Made by a program: the position numbers and the translations under genes | Shown: piece after piece, positions 5,600 through 11,282 of the stretch | Layout of the letters: each line of letters begins with the position of its first letter | Position numbering within the stretch: position 1 is the first letter of the stretch | Notes under the pieces: generated by a model | Database searches by the model: none | Told to the model about the DNA's origin: nothing | What the model saw: the letters and a program-made list of their open reading frames with translations, nothing else | Assembly (NCBI GenBank): GCA_016218905.1 | Contig: JACRCS010000067.1 | Coordinates: 1-11,282 of the forward strand | Length of the DNA: 11,282 nt | Source: Deltaproteobacteria bacterium | GTDB lineage: Bacteria; Desulfobacterota_C; Deferrisomatia; Deferrisomatales; JACRMM01 | Direction: 5' to 3'

Positions 5600-7993
5600 A
5601 TGGTGATCTCCCTTCGGGCTGAAGCGCTGCGAAAGCGCGTCGATCCCGAGCTCTTTGCTTTTGAAACGACCGCCGAGCTGCCGCCCCTCGACCGCCCCAT
5701 CGGGCAGGCGCGGGCGCTGCGCGCCCTGGAGTTCGGCCTCGGAATGGAGAGCCGCGGCTATAACCTCTTCGTCGTCGGCCCCCCCGGCGCGGGCAGGCAG
5801 TCGACCACCATGGCGGTCCTAGCCCAAACGGCCGCCTGCAGGCCGCCGCCGCCGGACCTCGTGTACCTGTTCGACTTCGACAATCCCGACCGGCCCATCG
5901 CCGTCTCGCTCCCGGCCGGCACCGGGGAGCTGCTCCGGACCGGGATGCAGGCGGTCATCCAGGCGATCCTGACCGAGATCCCGAAGGCTTTGTCCGGCGA
6001 AGCTTACGAGAAGGAGAAGGCCTTCCTCCTCAAGGGGGCGCAGGAGCGAAAGGGCGCCGTTCTCAAGCAGCTCGAAGGTACCTCGAACGCCCATGGGTAC
6101 CTGGTCCAGCGGAGCGCGGAAGGCCTCACGCTGGTCCTCACGCGGGGCGGGGCGCCGGTCAGCCAGGAGGAGTTCGAGCGCCTTCCGCCGGAGGAGCAGC
6201 AGTCCCATCGGGGTTCCCGTGAACTCCTCCAGGAGAAGCTTCGCGGCACGATCCACGCCATCAAGGACATCGAACGGGAGACGAGAGCGGAGCTCAAGGA
6301 GCTCGAACGGCGCATCACGACCTCCGCCATCGGCCACGAGCTCGACGCCCTGCGACAGAGCTATCAGGACCAGCCCCGGGTACTGGAGCACCTGGACGCG
6401 GTGGAGCGAGACGTCGTCGCCAACCTTGAAGAGTTCCGCTCGGAGCCTCCGCGGCTCGCGCTGCCCGGTTTGGCGCCCCCGGTGCTCGGGAAGGAGCAGC
6501 GGACGCTACGGTACCAGGTGAACGTCCTCGTGAACAACAAGGACGCGGTCTGCGCACCGGTCGTCTTCGAATCGAACCCTACCTGCCAGAACCTCGTCGG
6601 GCGGGTCGAACATCGCGTCCAATATGGCGCGCTGGTCACGGACTTCACGCTCGTCAAGGCAGGCGCCCTGCACCGAGCCAACGGCGGCTACCTCGTGCTG
6701 GAAGCGCGCGACCTCCTCCTGAATCCCCTCGCCTACGACGCGCTCAAGCGCGTGTTGAAGGATCGGGAGATCAAGATCGAGGAGCCGGGCGAAGCCTTCC
6801 GGCTCATCTCCACCGCCGGCCTACGACCGGAGCCCTTCCCGGCGGAAGTCAAGGTCATCCTTCTCGGAACCCCCTGGATCTACTACGTCCTCCAACAGCA
6901 CGACGACGACTTCGCGAAGCTCTTCAAGGTCAAGGCGGAGCTCTCCGAAGACGTGGAGCTCGACGATCAGACCCGCCTCGAGTACGCCTACCTCGCCGCC
7001 AAAGTTTGCGCGAGCGAAGGTCTCCTGCCCCTCCACCGCGACGCGGTGGCGAAGCTCGTGGAGGAGGGCCTCCGCAACGCCGAGCATCAGCGACGGATCG
7101 TCACCCACTCGATGGACCTCGGCGACCTCGTCCGGGAAGCCCACATCTGGGCGAAGCAGGAAGGTGCAGAGGTCGTCCGCGCCCCCCACGTCGTCAAGGC
7201 GGTCCAGGAGAAGATCTGCCGAAACAACGAGCTGGAGGAGTACATCGGCCGGCTCATCGCCGAAGGGACGGTGCTCATCGACACGGAGGGCTCCGCCGTC
7301 GGTCAGGCCAACGGCCTCTCGGTCTTCGACCTGGGAGACTACGCCTTCGGCAAGCCCTGCCGCGTGACCGCCAAGGTCTTCCTCGGTAAGGAGGGCGTGA
7401 TCAACGTCGAGCGCGAAGCCGAGATGGGGGGCCGGATCCACAACAAGGGCGTGCTGATCCTCCAGGGCTTCTTCGGCTCGAGGTACGCCCAGCGTTTCCC
7501 CATCTCCTTCGCCGCGACCCTCTGCTTCGAACAATCCTACGGGGGCGTCGAGGGCGACAGCGCGTCCTCCGCGGAGCTCTTCGCCCTCGTCTCCGCCCTC
7601 GCCGAGGTCCCGATCCGCCAGGACATCGCCGTCACGGGATCGGTGAATCAAATGGGACAGATCCAGTCTGTCGGGGGCATTAATCTCAAGATCGAGGGTT
7701 TCTACAAGACCTGCAAACTGAAGGGCCTCAGCGGCACGCAGGGCGTCATCATCCCGGCGTCCAACGTGCAGAACCTCATGCTCGATGACGAGGTGGTCGA
7801 GGCGGTCGAGCGCGGGAGCTTCCACATCTACGCCATCTCGCGCATCGACGAAGGCTTGGAGATCCTCACGGGCCTGCCGGCCGGCGAGGAGAACGGCTAC
7901 GGCGAGTACCCCGAGGGGACGATCAACGGCAAGGTGATGCGGAAGGTCGAGCGCCTCACTCGCCAGTGGAAGAAACTGCACCAGGAAGATTGA
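5600..7993 (+). CDS. Lon-related ATP-dependent protease (COG1067 type, AAA_32 plus Lon catalytic domain)
   Basis: A 797-aa cytoplasmic AAA+ serine protease of the Lon superfamily, distinct from classical LonA: it has no N-terminal Lon substrate domain and carries a long helical insertion inside the ATPase part. The P-loop position reads GPPGAGRQST at 60-69, with arginine where the Walker A lysine is usual. Residues about 130-280 are a coiled-coil-rich insertion. ANGGYLVLEARDLL (360-373) is the Walker B region. The C-terminal proteolytic domain (about 540-760) has VEGDSASSAEL with predicted nucleophile S654 and GGINLKIEG with predicted catalytic K697, the Ser-Lys dyad spacing expected of Lon. 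The ATG at 5600 has AGGAG 5 nt upstream. It sits between a 54-aa gene and a diheme cytochrome gene, with gaps of 30 and 10 nt. It probably degrades damaged or regulatory proteins; specific substrates are unknown. Confidence 0.93.
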   Translation: MVISLRAEALRKRVDPELFAFETTAELPPLDRPIGQARALRALEFGLGMESRGYNLFVVGPPGAGRQSTTMAVLAQTAACRPPPPDLVYLFDFDNPDRPIAVSLPAGTGELLRTGMQAVIQAILTEIPKALSGEAYEKEKAFLLKGAQERKGAVLKQLEGTSNAHGYLVQRSAEGLTLVLTRGGAPVSQEEFERLPPEEQQSHRGSRELLQEKLRGTIHAIKDIERETRAELKELERRITTSAIGHELDALRQSYQDQPRVLEHLDAVERDVVANLEEFRSEPPRLALPGLAPPVLGKEQRTLRYQVNVLVNNKDAVCAPVVFESNPTCQNLVGRVEHRVQYGALVTDFTLVKAGALHRANGGYLVLEARDLLLNPLAYDALKRVLKDREIKIEEPGEAFRLISTAGLRPEPFPAEVKVILLGTPWIYYVLQQHDDDFAKLFKVKAELSEDVELDDQTRLEYAYLAAKVCASEGLLPLHRDAVAKLVEEGLRNAEHQRRIVTHSMDLGDLVREAHIWAKQEGAEVVRAPHVVKAVQEKICRNNELEEYIGRLIAEGTVLIDTEGSAVGQANGLSVFDLGDYAFGKPCRVTAKVFLGKEGVINVEREAEMGGRIHNKGVLILQGFFGSRYAQRFPISFAATLCFEQSYGGVEGDSASSAELFALVSALAEVPIRQDIAVTGSVNQMGQIQSVGGINLKIEGFYKTCKLKGLSGTQGVIIPASNVQNLMLDDEVVEAVERGSFHIYAISRIDEGLEILTGLPAGEENGYGEYPEGTINGKVMRKVERLTRQWKKLHQED

Positions 7994-8003
7994 GGCGAGC
8001 ACG

Positions 8004-8264
8004 ATGAGGAAATGGTATCACCTGCTCTTCTTGGCGATCTGCGCGGCGGTCTTCCTGATCCTGTGGGCGGCCCCTCCCGAGAAGACCGCTCGGCTCCCGC
8101 GTGATGCCGACCACGCGACGCCGCGGGAGTTCTCCCGTTGCCCCTCCTGCCACCTGCCGGGACGTACGGCGGAGCCGATGCCGGACGACCACTTCACTCC
8201 GGGGCCGGTCCTCCGGGCCGACCACGCGAAGTGCTACATGTGCCACAAAGCCGGGACCAAGTGA
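8004..8264 (+). CDS. Small membrane-anchored diheme c-type cytochrome
   Basis: An 86-aa protein with an N-terminal signal anchor (hydrophobic residues 7-23 after MRKWYH) and a short periplasmic domain with two covalent heme c attachment motifs, CPSCH at 46-50 and CYMCH at 77-81. Each motif supplies one axial histidine. H37, H63 and H74 could supply distal ligands, so bis-His ligation is possible. No cleavage site is obvious, which suggests a membrane-anchored electron carrier. The ATG at 8004 has GAGG 8 nt upstream and lies 10 nt after the Lon-related gene stop, which indicates co-transcription. Its redox partner is not in the window. It is too short for NapC/NrfH (four hemes) and lacks their pattern. 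Heme attachment is well supported; its exact role is not. Confidence 0.85.
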   Translation: MRKWYHLLFLAICAAVFLILWAAPPEKTARLPRDADHATPREFSRCPSCHLPGRTAEPMPDDHFTPGPVLRADHAKCYMCHKAGTK

Positions 8265-8300
8265 GGGAAAGCAGCCTGCGTGCGAGTTCTCAGCCTCCCA

Positions 8301-9344
8301 TCAGTCCCGGCGAAGGTTTCCGCCTGTGAGCTCCCGCAGCACCGAGGTGGCGAAGGTGCCTGCGGGAGCGGTGAAGGAGACCCAGATTCCCTCCGGCGCC
8401 TCCTCGACTGAAGCCCCGTCGATGGGCACGACGAGCGCCCTGCGCGTTCCGAGCTCCCGCTGGAAGAGGGCTTCCGAGACCCCGAGGTCGGAGAGCACGC
8501 AGGCCTCGAGCTCGCCCGGAAGCCCCCCCGGCTTCATCATCTTCTTGCCCGGGAGCGGACCGGTCGCGCTCACCTCGAGCCGCTCGACGCGGGGCTGGTC
8601 GGCCTCCTCGGCTTCGCAGAGGAAGAGGCCGCCGGAGTCCGCCCGGCGGAGCAGATCCCCTCTCAGCGCCCGGCGCAGCGTCCCCGCTTCCACCCGGCGC
8701 GCCAACACCTCGTTGAAGATGAACGCCTGGGCCGCCGAGACGAGCAGGTCTCGCCTCCAGCGGTTCGCCCGCGCTTCTCCCGTGAGGACGCGAAGGGCGG
8801 CGGACGCATTGTCCCCCTTGGCGCCGAAGCGCTGCGGGCCGAAATAGTTGGGGGCGCCGCGAGCGGAGAGCTCGCCCAGGATCTCCCGCGCCGCCGCGGC
8901 GTCGGTACCTCGCAGCAGGGCCCGGAACCGATTTCCCACCAGGTGACCGAGGCGCAGCTTATTGCGGTGCCTGCTCGCGGAGAGGACTCGGCAGCCTTCC
9001 GCCTCGAAGGCGCTCCGCGCCTGCTCCTCGGTGACGCCCGTGACCGTAAAGCCCTGGATCGAGGTAGCGTCCCGGTCCTTCATGCCGGCGTACCCCACTG
9101 CCGAAGGGGGGAGCTTCAGGCGGCCCGCAACCCGGAGGGCGACGTCCCGCGTGGCGAGCCCTGCCTTCTCCACCCTCAGGGCAGCGTGTTCTCCCTCTCC
9201 GCAGAAGGGGTAGAGCGGCACCTCCTCTACCTGGAACGCAGCGGCGCCGGCGCACCACGTGCCGCCGCCGGGAGGCGTCGAAGAGACGAAGGGATAGTCG
9301 AACTCCGCGTAGGGCGCACTTTCGAAGCCGGGCCTTGCGTTCAT
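8301..9344 (-). CDS. truD: tRNA pseudouridine synthase TruD
   Basis: A 347-aa pseudouridine synthase of the TruD family, which in E. coli isomerises U13 of tRNA-Glu. The N-terminal part has FQVEEVPLYPFCGEGEHAAL (37-56). The signature YAGMKDRDATSIQ at 85-97 carries the predicted catalytic aspartate D90. The conserved NYFGPQRFG is at 166-174, TGPLPGKK of the TRUD insertion domain at 261-268, and FTAPAGTFATSVLRELT at 324-340 closes the catalytic domain. Length matches the family. The ATG at 9344 has GAGG 4 nt upstream. It is convergent with the diheme cytochrome gene, with a 36-nt gap, and divergent from the NarL-type regulator across about 130 nt. Confidence 0.95.
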   Translation of the reverse strand: MNARPGFESAPYAEFDYPFVSSTPPGGGTWCAGAAAFQVEEVPLYPFCGEGEHAALRVEKAGLATRDVALRVAGRLKLPPSAVGYAGMKDRDATSIQGFTVTGVTEEQARSAFEAEGCRVLSASRHRNKLRLGHLVGNRFRALLRGTDAAAAREILGELSARGAPNYFGPQRFGAKGDNASAALRVLTGEARANRWRRDLLVSAAQAFIFNEVLARRVEAGTLRRALRGDLLRRADSGGLFLCEAEEADQPRVERLEVSATGPLPGKKMMKPGGLPGELEACVLSDLGVSEALFQRELGTRRALVVPIDGASVEEAPEGIWVSFTAPAGTFATSVLRELTGGNLRRD

Positions 9345-9377
9345 CGGTCCTCGAACTTATAGGAGAGCGGCCGACGG

Positions 9378-9401
9378 CGTGCGGCCGGAGGTGGCCGCAC
9401 G
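9378..9401. repeat. Perfect 9-bp inverted repeat in the truD/response-regulator divergent region
   Basis: CGTGCGGCC at 9378-9386 and GGCCGCACG at 9393-9401 are perfect reverse complements separated by GGAGGT. The dyad ends 2 nt before the -35 element of the promoter I assign to the response regulator and lies 34 nt upstream of truD. This position suits an operator shared by two divergent genes. It could also be a GC-rich hairpin in the truD leader. It lacks a U-tract on either strand, so it is not a typical intrinsic terminator. Confidence 0.55.
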
Positions 9402-9402
9402 G

Positions 9403-9431
9403 TTGATTTGCCGAACGCGCGTCGGTATGCT
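9403..9431 (+). promoter_or_regulatory. Sigma-70-like promoter of the NarL-type response regulator
   Basis: TTGATT at 9403-9408 (4 of 6 to TTGACA) and TATGCT at 9426-9431 (4 of 6 to TATAAT) are separated by the optimal 17 nt. The predicted start near 9438 gives a leader of about 38 nt before the ATG at 9476. The stretch is AT-rich against its surroundings. The adjacent inverted repeat could bind a regulator. Confidence 0.55.
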
Positions 9432-9475
9432 ATTCGAACGCGTCGTGTTCCGCCAGACGAGCTTCCGAGGGTCTC

Positions 9476-10111
9476 ATGCCCATTCGCGTCCTCATCGCCG
9501 AAGATCAACGGCTCTTAAGGCAGTGCTTCCACGAGGTTCTCGATCTGGATCCCGAGATCAAAGTGGTGGCCGCCGCTTCGGACGGACAAGAAGCCGTTCT
9601 CCTAGCGGAGAAACACGAGCCCGACATCGTCCTTATGGATGTCTCGATGCCGCACTTGGACGGCGTCAGCGCGACCAACCTGATTCACGAACGGGTGCCG
9701 ACCGCAAAGGTCCTGATCCTTTCGCTCTACGACACGCCCGAGCAGGTGGGCAAAGCGATTCGAGCCGGGATCGCCGGGTATATCTCAAAGGATGTGGATC
9801 TGGATGAGCTCGTGCGGATCATCAAATCCGTCCACAAGGGCGAGGCCGTCCACTCACCCTTCCTCGCCGATCAGAAGTTCAGCCAGACCCACGACGTCAA
9901 GCGCTTCGGCCTCACGCCACGCGAAGTGCAGGTCCTCAAGCTCCTCGTCAGCGGCGACAACAACGCCCTCATCGCGGAGAAGCTCTGTGTCTCCGAGCAG
10001 ACGATCAAGAAGGAGCTCGTGAGCCTCTTCGAGAAGCTCGACGTGAAGAACCGCACCCAAGCCGCGGACAAGGGGTACAAGCTCGGTCTGCTAGACGAGC
10101 CGCCCGCCTGA
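9476..10111 (+). CDS. NarL/FixJ-family response regulator (receiver plus LuxR-type helix-turn-helix)
   Basis: A 211-aa two-component transcription factor. The receiver domain (1-122) has the acidic pair E9-D10, predicted phosphoacceptor D55 in LMDVSMP, the switch residue S83 in ILSLYD and the conserved K105 in GYISKD. The LuxR-type DNA-binding domain (about 145-208) has LTPREVQVLKLLVSG, then AEKLCVSEQTIKKELVSLFE and KLDVKNRTQAADKG. All residues needed for phosphorylation are present. The ATG at 9476 follows GAGGG by 4 nt. The gene stands alone, with its own promoter and no kinase beside it, so it is an orphan regulator. Its target genes cannot be named, although the sigma-54 promoter downstream should answer to an NtrC-type activator rather than this family. 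Confidence 0.93.
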   Translation: MPIRVLIAEDQRLLRQCFHEVLDLDPEIKVVAAASDGQEAVLLAEKHEPDIVLMDVSMPHLDGVSATNLIHERVPTAKVLILSLYDTPEQVGKAIRAGIAGYISKDVDLDELVRIIKSVHKGEAVHSPFLADQKFSQTHDVKRFGLTPREVQVLKLLVSGDNNALIAEKLCVSEQTIKKELVSLFEKLDVKNRTQAADKGYKLGLLDEPPA

Positions 10112-10137
10112 GGCCCCCCGCGACGGGAGGGGCAGCG

Positions 10138-10155
10138 GGTGGGGATTTTCCCACC
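10138..10155 (+). terminator. Weak hairpin downstream of the response regulator
   Basis: GGTGGG at 10138-10143 pairs with CCCACC at 10150-10155 around the loop GATTTT, 27 nt after the regulator stop codon. A run of T does not follow on the plus strand, so this is at most a weak or Rho-assisted terminator, or an mRNA 3' stabilising hairpin. Confidence 0.3.
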
Positions 10156-10236
10156 TTGGGCAAAAATCACCACATAACGGAAGCAGACGGGCCCCCGCCG
10201 TCGGCAGATCGCCGCGCTTTCTCGCGGTTCCGCGTC

Positions 10237-10252
10237 TGGCACGATCCATGCT
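10237..10252 (+). promoter_or_regulatory. Sigma-54 (RpoN) -24/-12 promoter
   Basis: TGGCACGATCCATGCT matches the RpoN consensus TGGCACG-N4-TTGCW at all but one defined base. The invariant GG (10238-10239) and GC (10250-10251) are separated by exactly 10 nt. Transcription would begin near 10263, giving a leader of about 38 nt to the 51-aa gene at 10301. An enhancer-binding protein would be required; the 125 nt upstream contain a short dyad (CCGCG at 10212-10216, CGCGG at 10223-10227) that is rather close to the promoter for a classical enhancer site. Confidence 0.72.
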
Positions 10253-10300
10253 TGCTAACGAGCGAGATTTGGCCTTCGCTCGACGGCAAGGAAGGCTCCG

Positions 10301-10456
10301 ATGCTGACAAGGACCGAGATTCTGAGCGCGCTGCGGAAGATGGGGTACTCCACGTTCGGCGAGCTGAAGCGACGCTGCCGAGAGTACGAGAAATACGCCA
10401 CTCGCATCGCCACGACTGCGCTGCGAAGGCGCGCTTCCCAGCGTCCTCCGAGCTAA
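10301..10456 (+). CDS. Small basic protein of unknown function, 51 aa
   Basis: A short gene starting MLTRTEILSALRKMGYSTFG with GGAAGG upstream of the ATG and ending at TAA 10454-10456. It has about 13 Arg/Lys and only 4 acidic residues, no signal peptide and no membrane segment. The first 35 residues look like two helices (TEILSALRKMG and FGELKRRCREYEKYA) joined by a turn; the C-terminus is Arg/Ser/Pro-rich. A nucleic-acid-binding role is possible from charge only; I do not recognise a family. It is the first gene after the sigma-54 promoter and lies 16 nt before the flavoprotein gene, so both are probably on one RpoN-dependent transcript. The reading frame is short enough that it might be a leader peptide or not translated. 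Confidence 0.6.
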   Translation: MLTRTEILSALRKMGYSTFGELKRRCREYEKYATRIATTALRRRASQRPPS

Positions 10457-10472
10457 AAGCACAACCCCGGGA

Positions 10473-11060
10473 ATGATCGTCGGCGTTTGCGCCAGCGGGA
10501 GGCGCGACGGCAACTCGGCGAGGCTCCTCGCAGAGGCCCTGGCGGGAGCGGCAGAGGTGTCTTCCGAGCGCCAGACGCGCTTCGAGCTGGCGCAGCTGAG
10601 CTTTCGGGGCTGTCTCGGGTGCGGCACGTGCCGGGCGGAGTCGGAGACCTGCATCACTCGCGACGAACTCACCCCTGCGCTGGACGCCACGGCCACGGCG
10701 GGCGCCCTCGCCCTCGCGGCGCCGATCTACTACGGGTACCCCTCCGGGCTCTTCAAGTCCTACCTGGACCGGTGGTACTGCTTCAAACGGGCCGATCGGA
10801 CCCTTCGGGTTCGGGAAGGGCGGCCCGCCCTCCTCATCCTCACCCAGGCCGCCTCCGATCCGAACGCCTACGCCTGGACGGCCCAAAGCCTCGAGAAGGT
10901 GCTGGCCGGCTATGGTTTTCGGCCTTCGATCCTCGTGGCCGCCGGAGTCCACGCATGCGGGGACGCCGGCGCCCGTCCGGAGCTCCTGGCCGAAGTCCGG
11001 AGACTCGGGAGCGCTCTGGCCGCCGCTACCCCTTCAGCTTCTTCGTCAGGAGTTCGTTGA
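10473..11060 (+). CDS. NAD(P)H-dependent FMN reductase-family flavoprotein with a cysteine cluster (Isf-like)
   Basis: A 195-aa flavodoxin-fold protein of the FMN_red type, which binds FMN and transfers electrons from a reduced nicotinamide or iron-sulfur donor. It begins [14 protein letters not shown], the phosphate-binding loop of the family. [15 protein letters not shown] supplies C47, C50, C53 and C60, a CX2CX2CX6C cluster like the compact motif that holds a [4Fe-4S] cluster in iron-sulfur flavoproteins. [18 protein letters not shown] at 83-100 is the conserved FMN-contact and dimer segment. The physiological acceptor is unknown. The ATG at 10473 has only a weak ribosome-binding site, so translation may be coupled to the small gene ending 16 nt upstream. 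The C-terminal 12 codons overlap the 3' end of gatB on the opposite strand. Confidence 0.88.
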   Translation: MIVGVCASGRRDGNSARLLAEALAGAAEVSSERQTRFELAQLSFRGCLGCGTCRAESETCITRDELTPALDATATAGALALAAPIYYGYPSGLFKSYLDRWYCFKRADRTLRVREGRPALLILTQAASDPNAYAWTAQSLEKVLAGYGFRPSILVAAGVHACGDAGARPELLAEVRRLGSALAAATPSASSSGVR

Positions 11061-11282
11061 CGAGGGCGGGATTCGCCTTCCCCTCCGTCTTCCTCATCAC
11101 CTGCCCGACGAAGAAACCGAGGAGCTGAACCCTGCCCGCGCGGTAGCCCTCCACCTGCTTCGGATTCTCCGCGAGGATCTGGTCGATGGCGGCTTCCAGC
11201 GCCGAAGCGTCGGAGATCTGCGCCAAGCCCTTCCGGGCAACGATTTCTTCCGGGCGGTCTCCGCTCGCCCACATCTCTTCGA
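11026..11282 (-). CDS. gatB: Aspartyl/glutamyl-tRNA(Asn/Gln) amidotransferase subunit B (partial, C-terminal end only)
   Basis: The 84 visible residues are the C-terminal GatB/YqeY tail domain. GatB is the kinase/transfer subunit of the GatCAB complex that converts mischarged Glu-tRNA(Gln) and Asp-tRNA(Asn) to the amidated forms. The tail domain contacts tRNA. Recognisable elements are [37 protein letters not shown] and [13 protein letters not shown], ending at TAG 11028-11026. The frame is open to the right edge (the ATG at 11274 is internal). It is convergent with the FMN reductase-family gene, with a 35-bp overlap. Confidence 0.95.
   Translation of the reverse strand, partial: EEMWASGDRPEEIVARKGLAQISDASALEAAIDQILAENPKQVEGYRAGRVQLLGFFVGQVMRKTEGKANPALVNELLTKKLKG

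Noticed and set aside
6821..8002. Minus-strand open frame of 393 codons opposite the Lon-related protease.
   Set aside because: The opposite strand encodes a well-supported protease with catalytic residues; the antisense frame has no domain and is a high-GC shadow.
9356..9361. TATAAG on the minus strand just ahead of truD as a -10 element.
   Set aside because: It would place transcription start only about 5 nt before the ATG, losing the ribosome-binding site, and no -35 element is found at the right distance.

Overview
The window is gene-dense, high-GC bacterial chromosome with short intergenic gaps and no sign of phage, IS, CRISPR or RNA genes. The gene set is an RpoH-like sigma factor, a COG1067-type Lon-related protease, TruD, a COG2509-type flavoprotein, a small membrane-anchored diheme c-type cytochrome, a PilZ protein and two response regulators. 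This best fits a deltaproteobacterial lineage in the wide sense (Myxococcota/Desulfobacterota-like). That placement is inferred from gene content only.

Positions 1-5263 are all on the minus strand and form two groups. PilZ protein (5263-4532) overlaps a FAD-dependent dehydrogenase (4545 onward), which is interrupted by an in-frame TAA at 3186-3184 while its conserved C-terminus continues in the same frame to 2929. Next comes an RpoH-like sigma factor (2756-1692), then exonuclease VII large subunit xseA, then a receiver-domain response regulator that runs off the left edge. The last three overlap by 8 nt at each junction and look like one transcript. xseA seems to start at a CTG codon behind a GGAGG ribosome-binding site inside the end of the sigma gene.

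Positions 5405-8264 are a plus-strand cluster: a 54-aa acidic/basic helical small protein, a 797-aa Lon-related AAA+ protease, and an 86-aa membrane-anchored protein with two CxxCH heme motifs. truD lies on the minus strand (9344-8301), convergent with the cytochrome gene and divergent from an orphan NarL/FixJ-type response regulator (9476-10111). The divergent region holds a sigma-70-like promoter next to a perfect 9-bp inverted repeat.

Positions 10112-11282 hold a strong sigma-54 (-24/-12) promoter candidate. It drives an unrecognised 51-residue basic protein and an iron-sulfur-flavoprotein-like NAD(P)H-dependent FMN oxidoreductase. The oxidoreductase gene is convergent with, and overlaps by 35 bp, the 3' end of gatB at the right edge.

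Most of the window is housekeeping or ordinary regulation. The points most worth checking are the interrupted flavoprotein gene, the CTG start of xseA, the sigma-54-driven small-protein/flavoprotein pair, and the small protein-Lon-diheme cytochrome cluster. I did not find a clear undescribed defence or mobile system.
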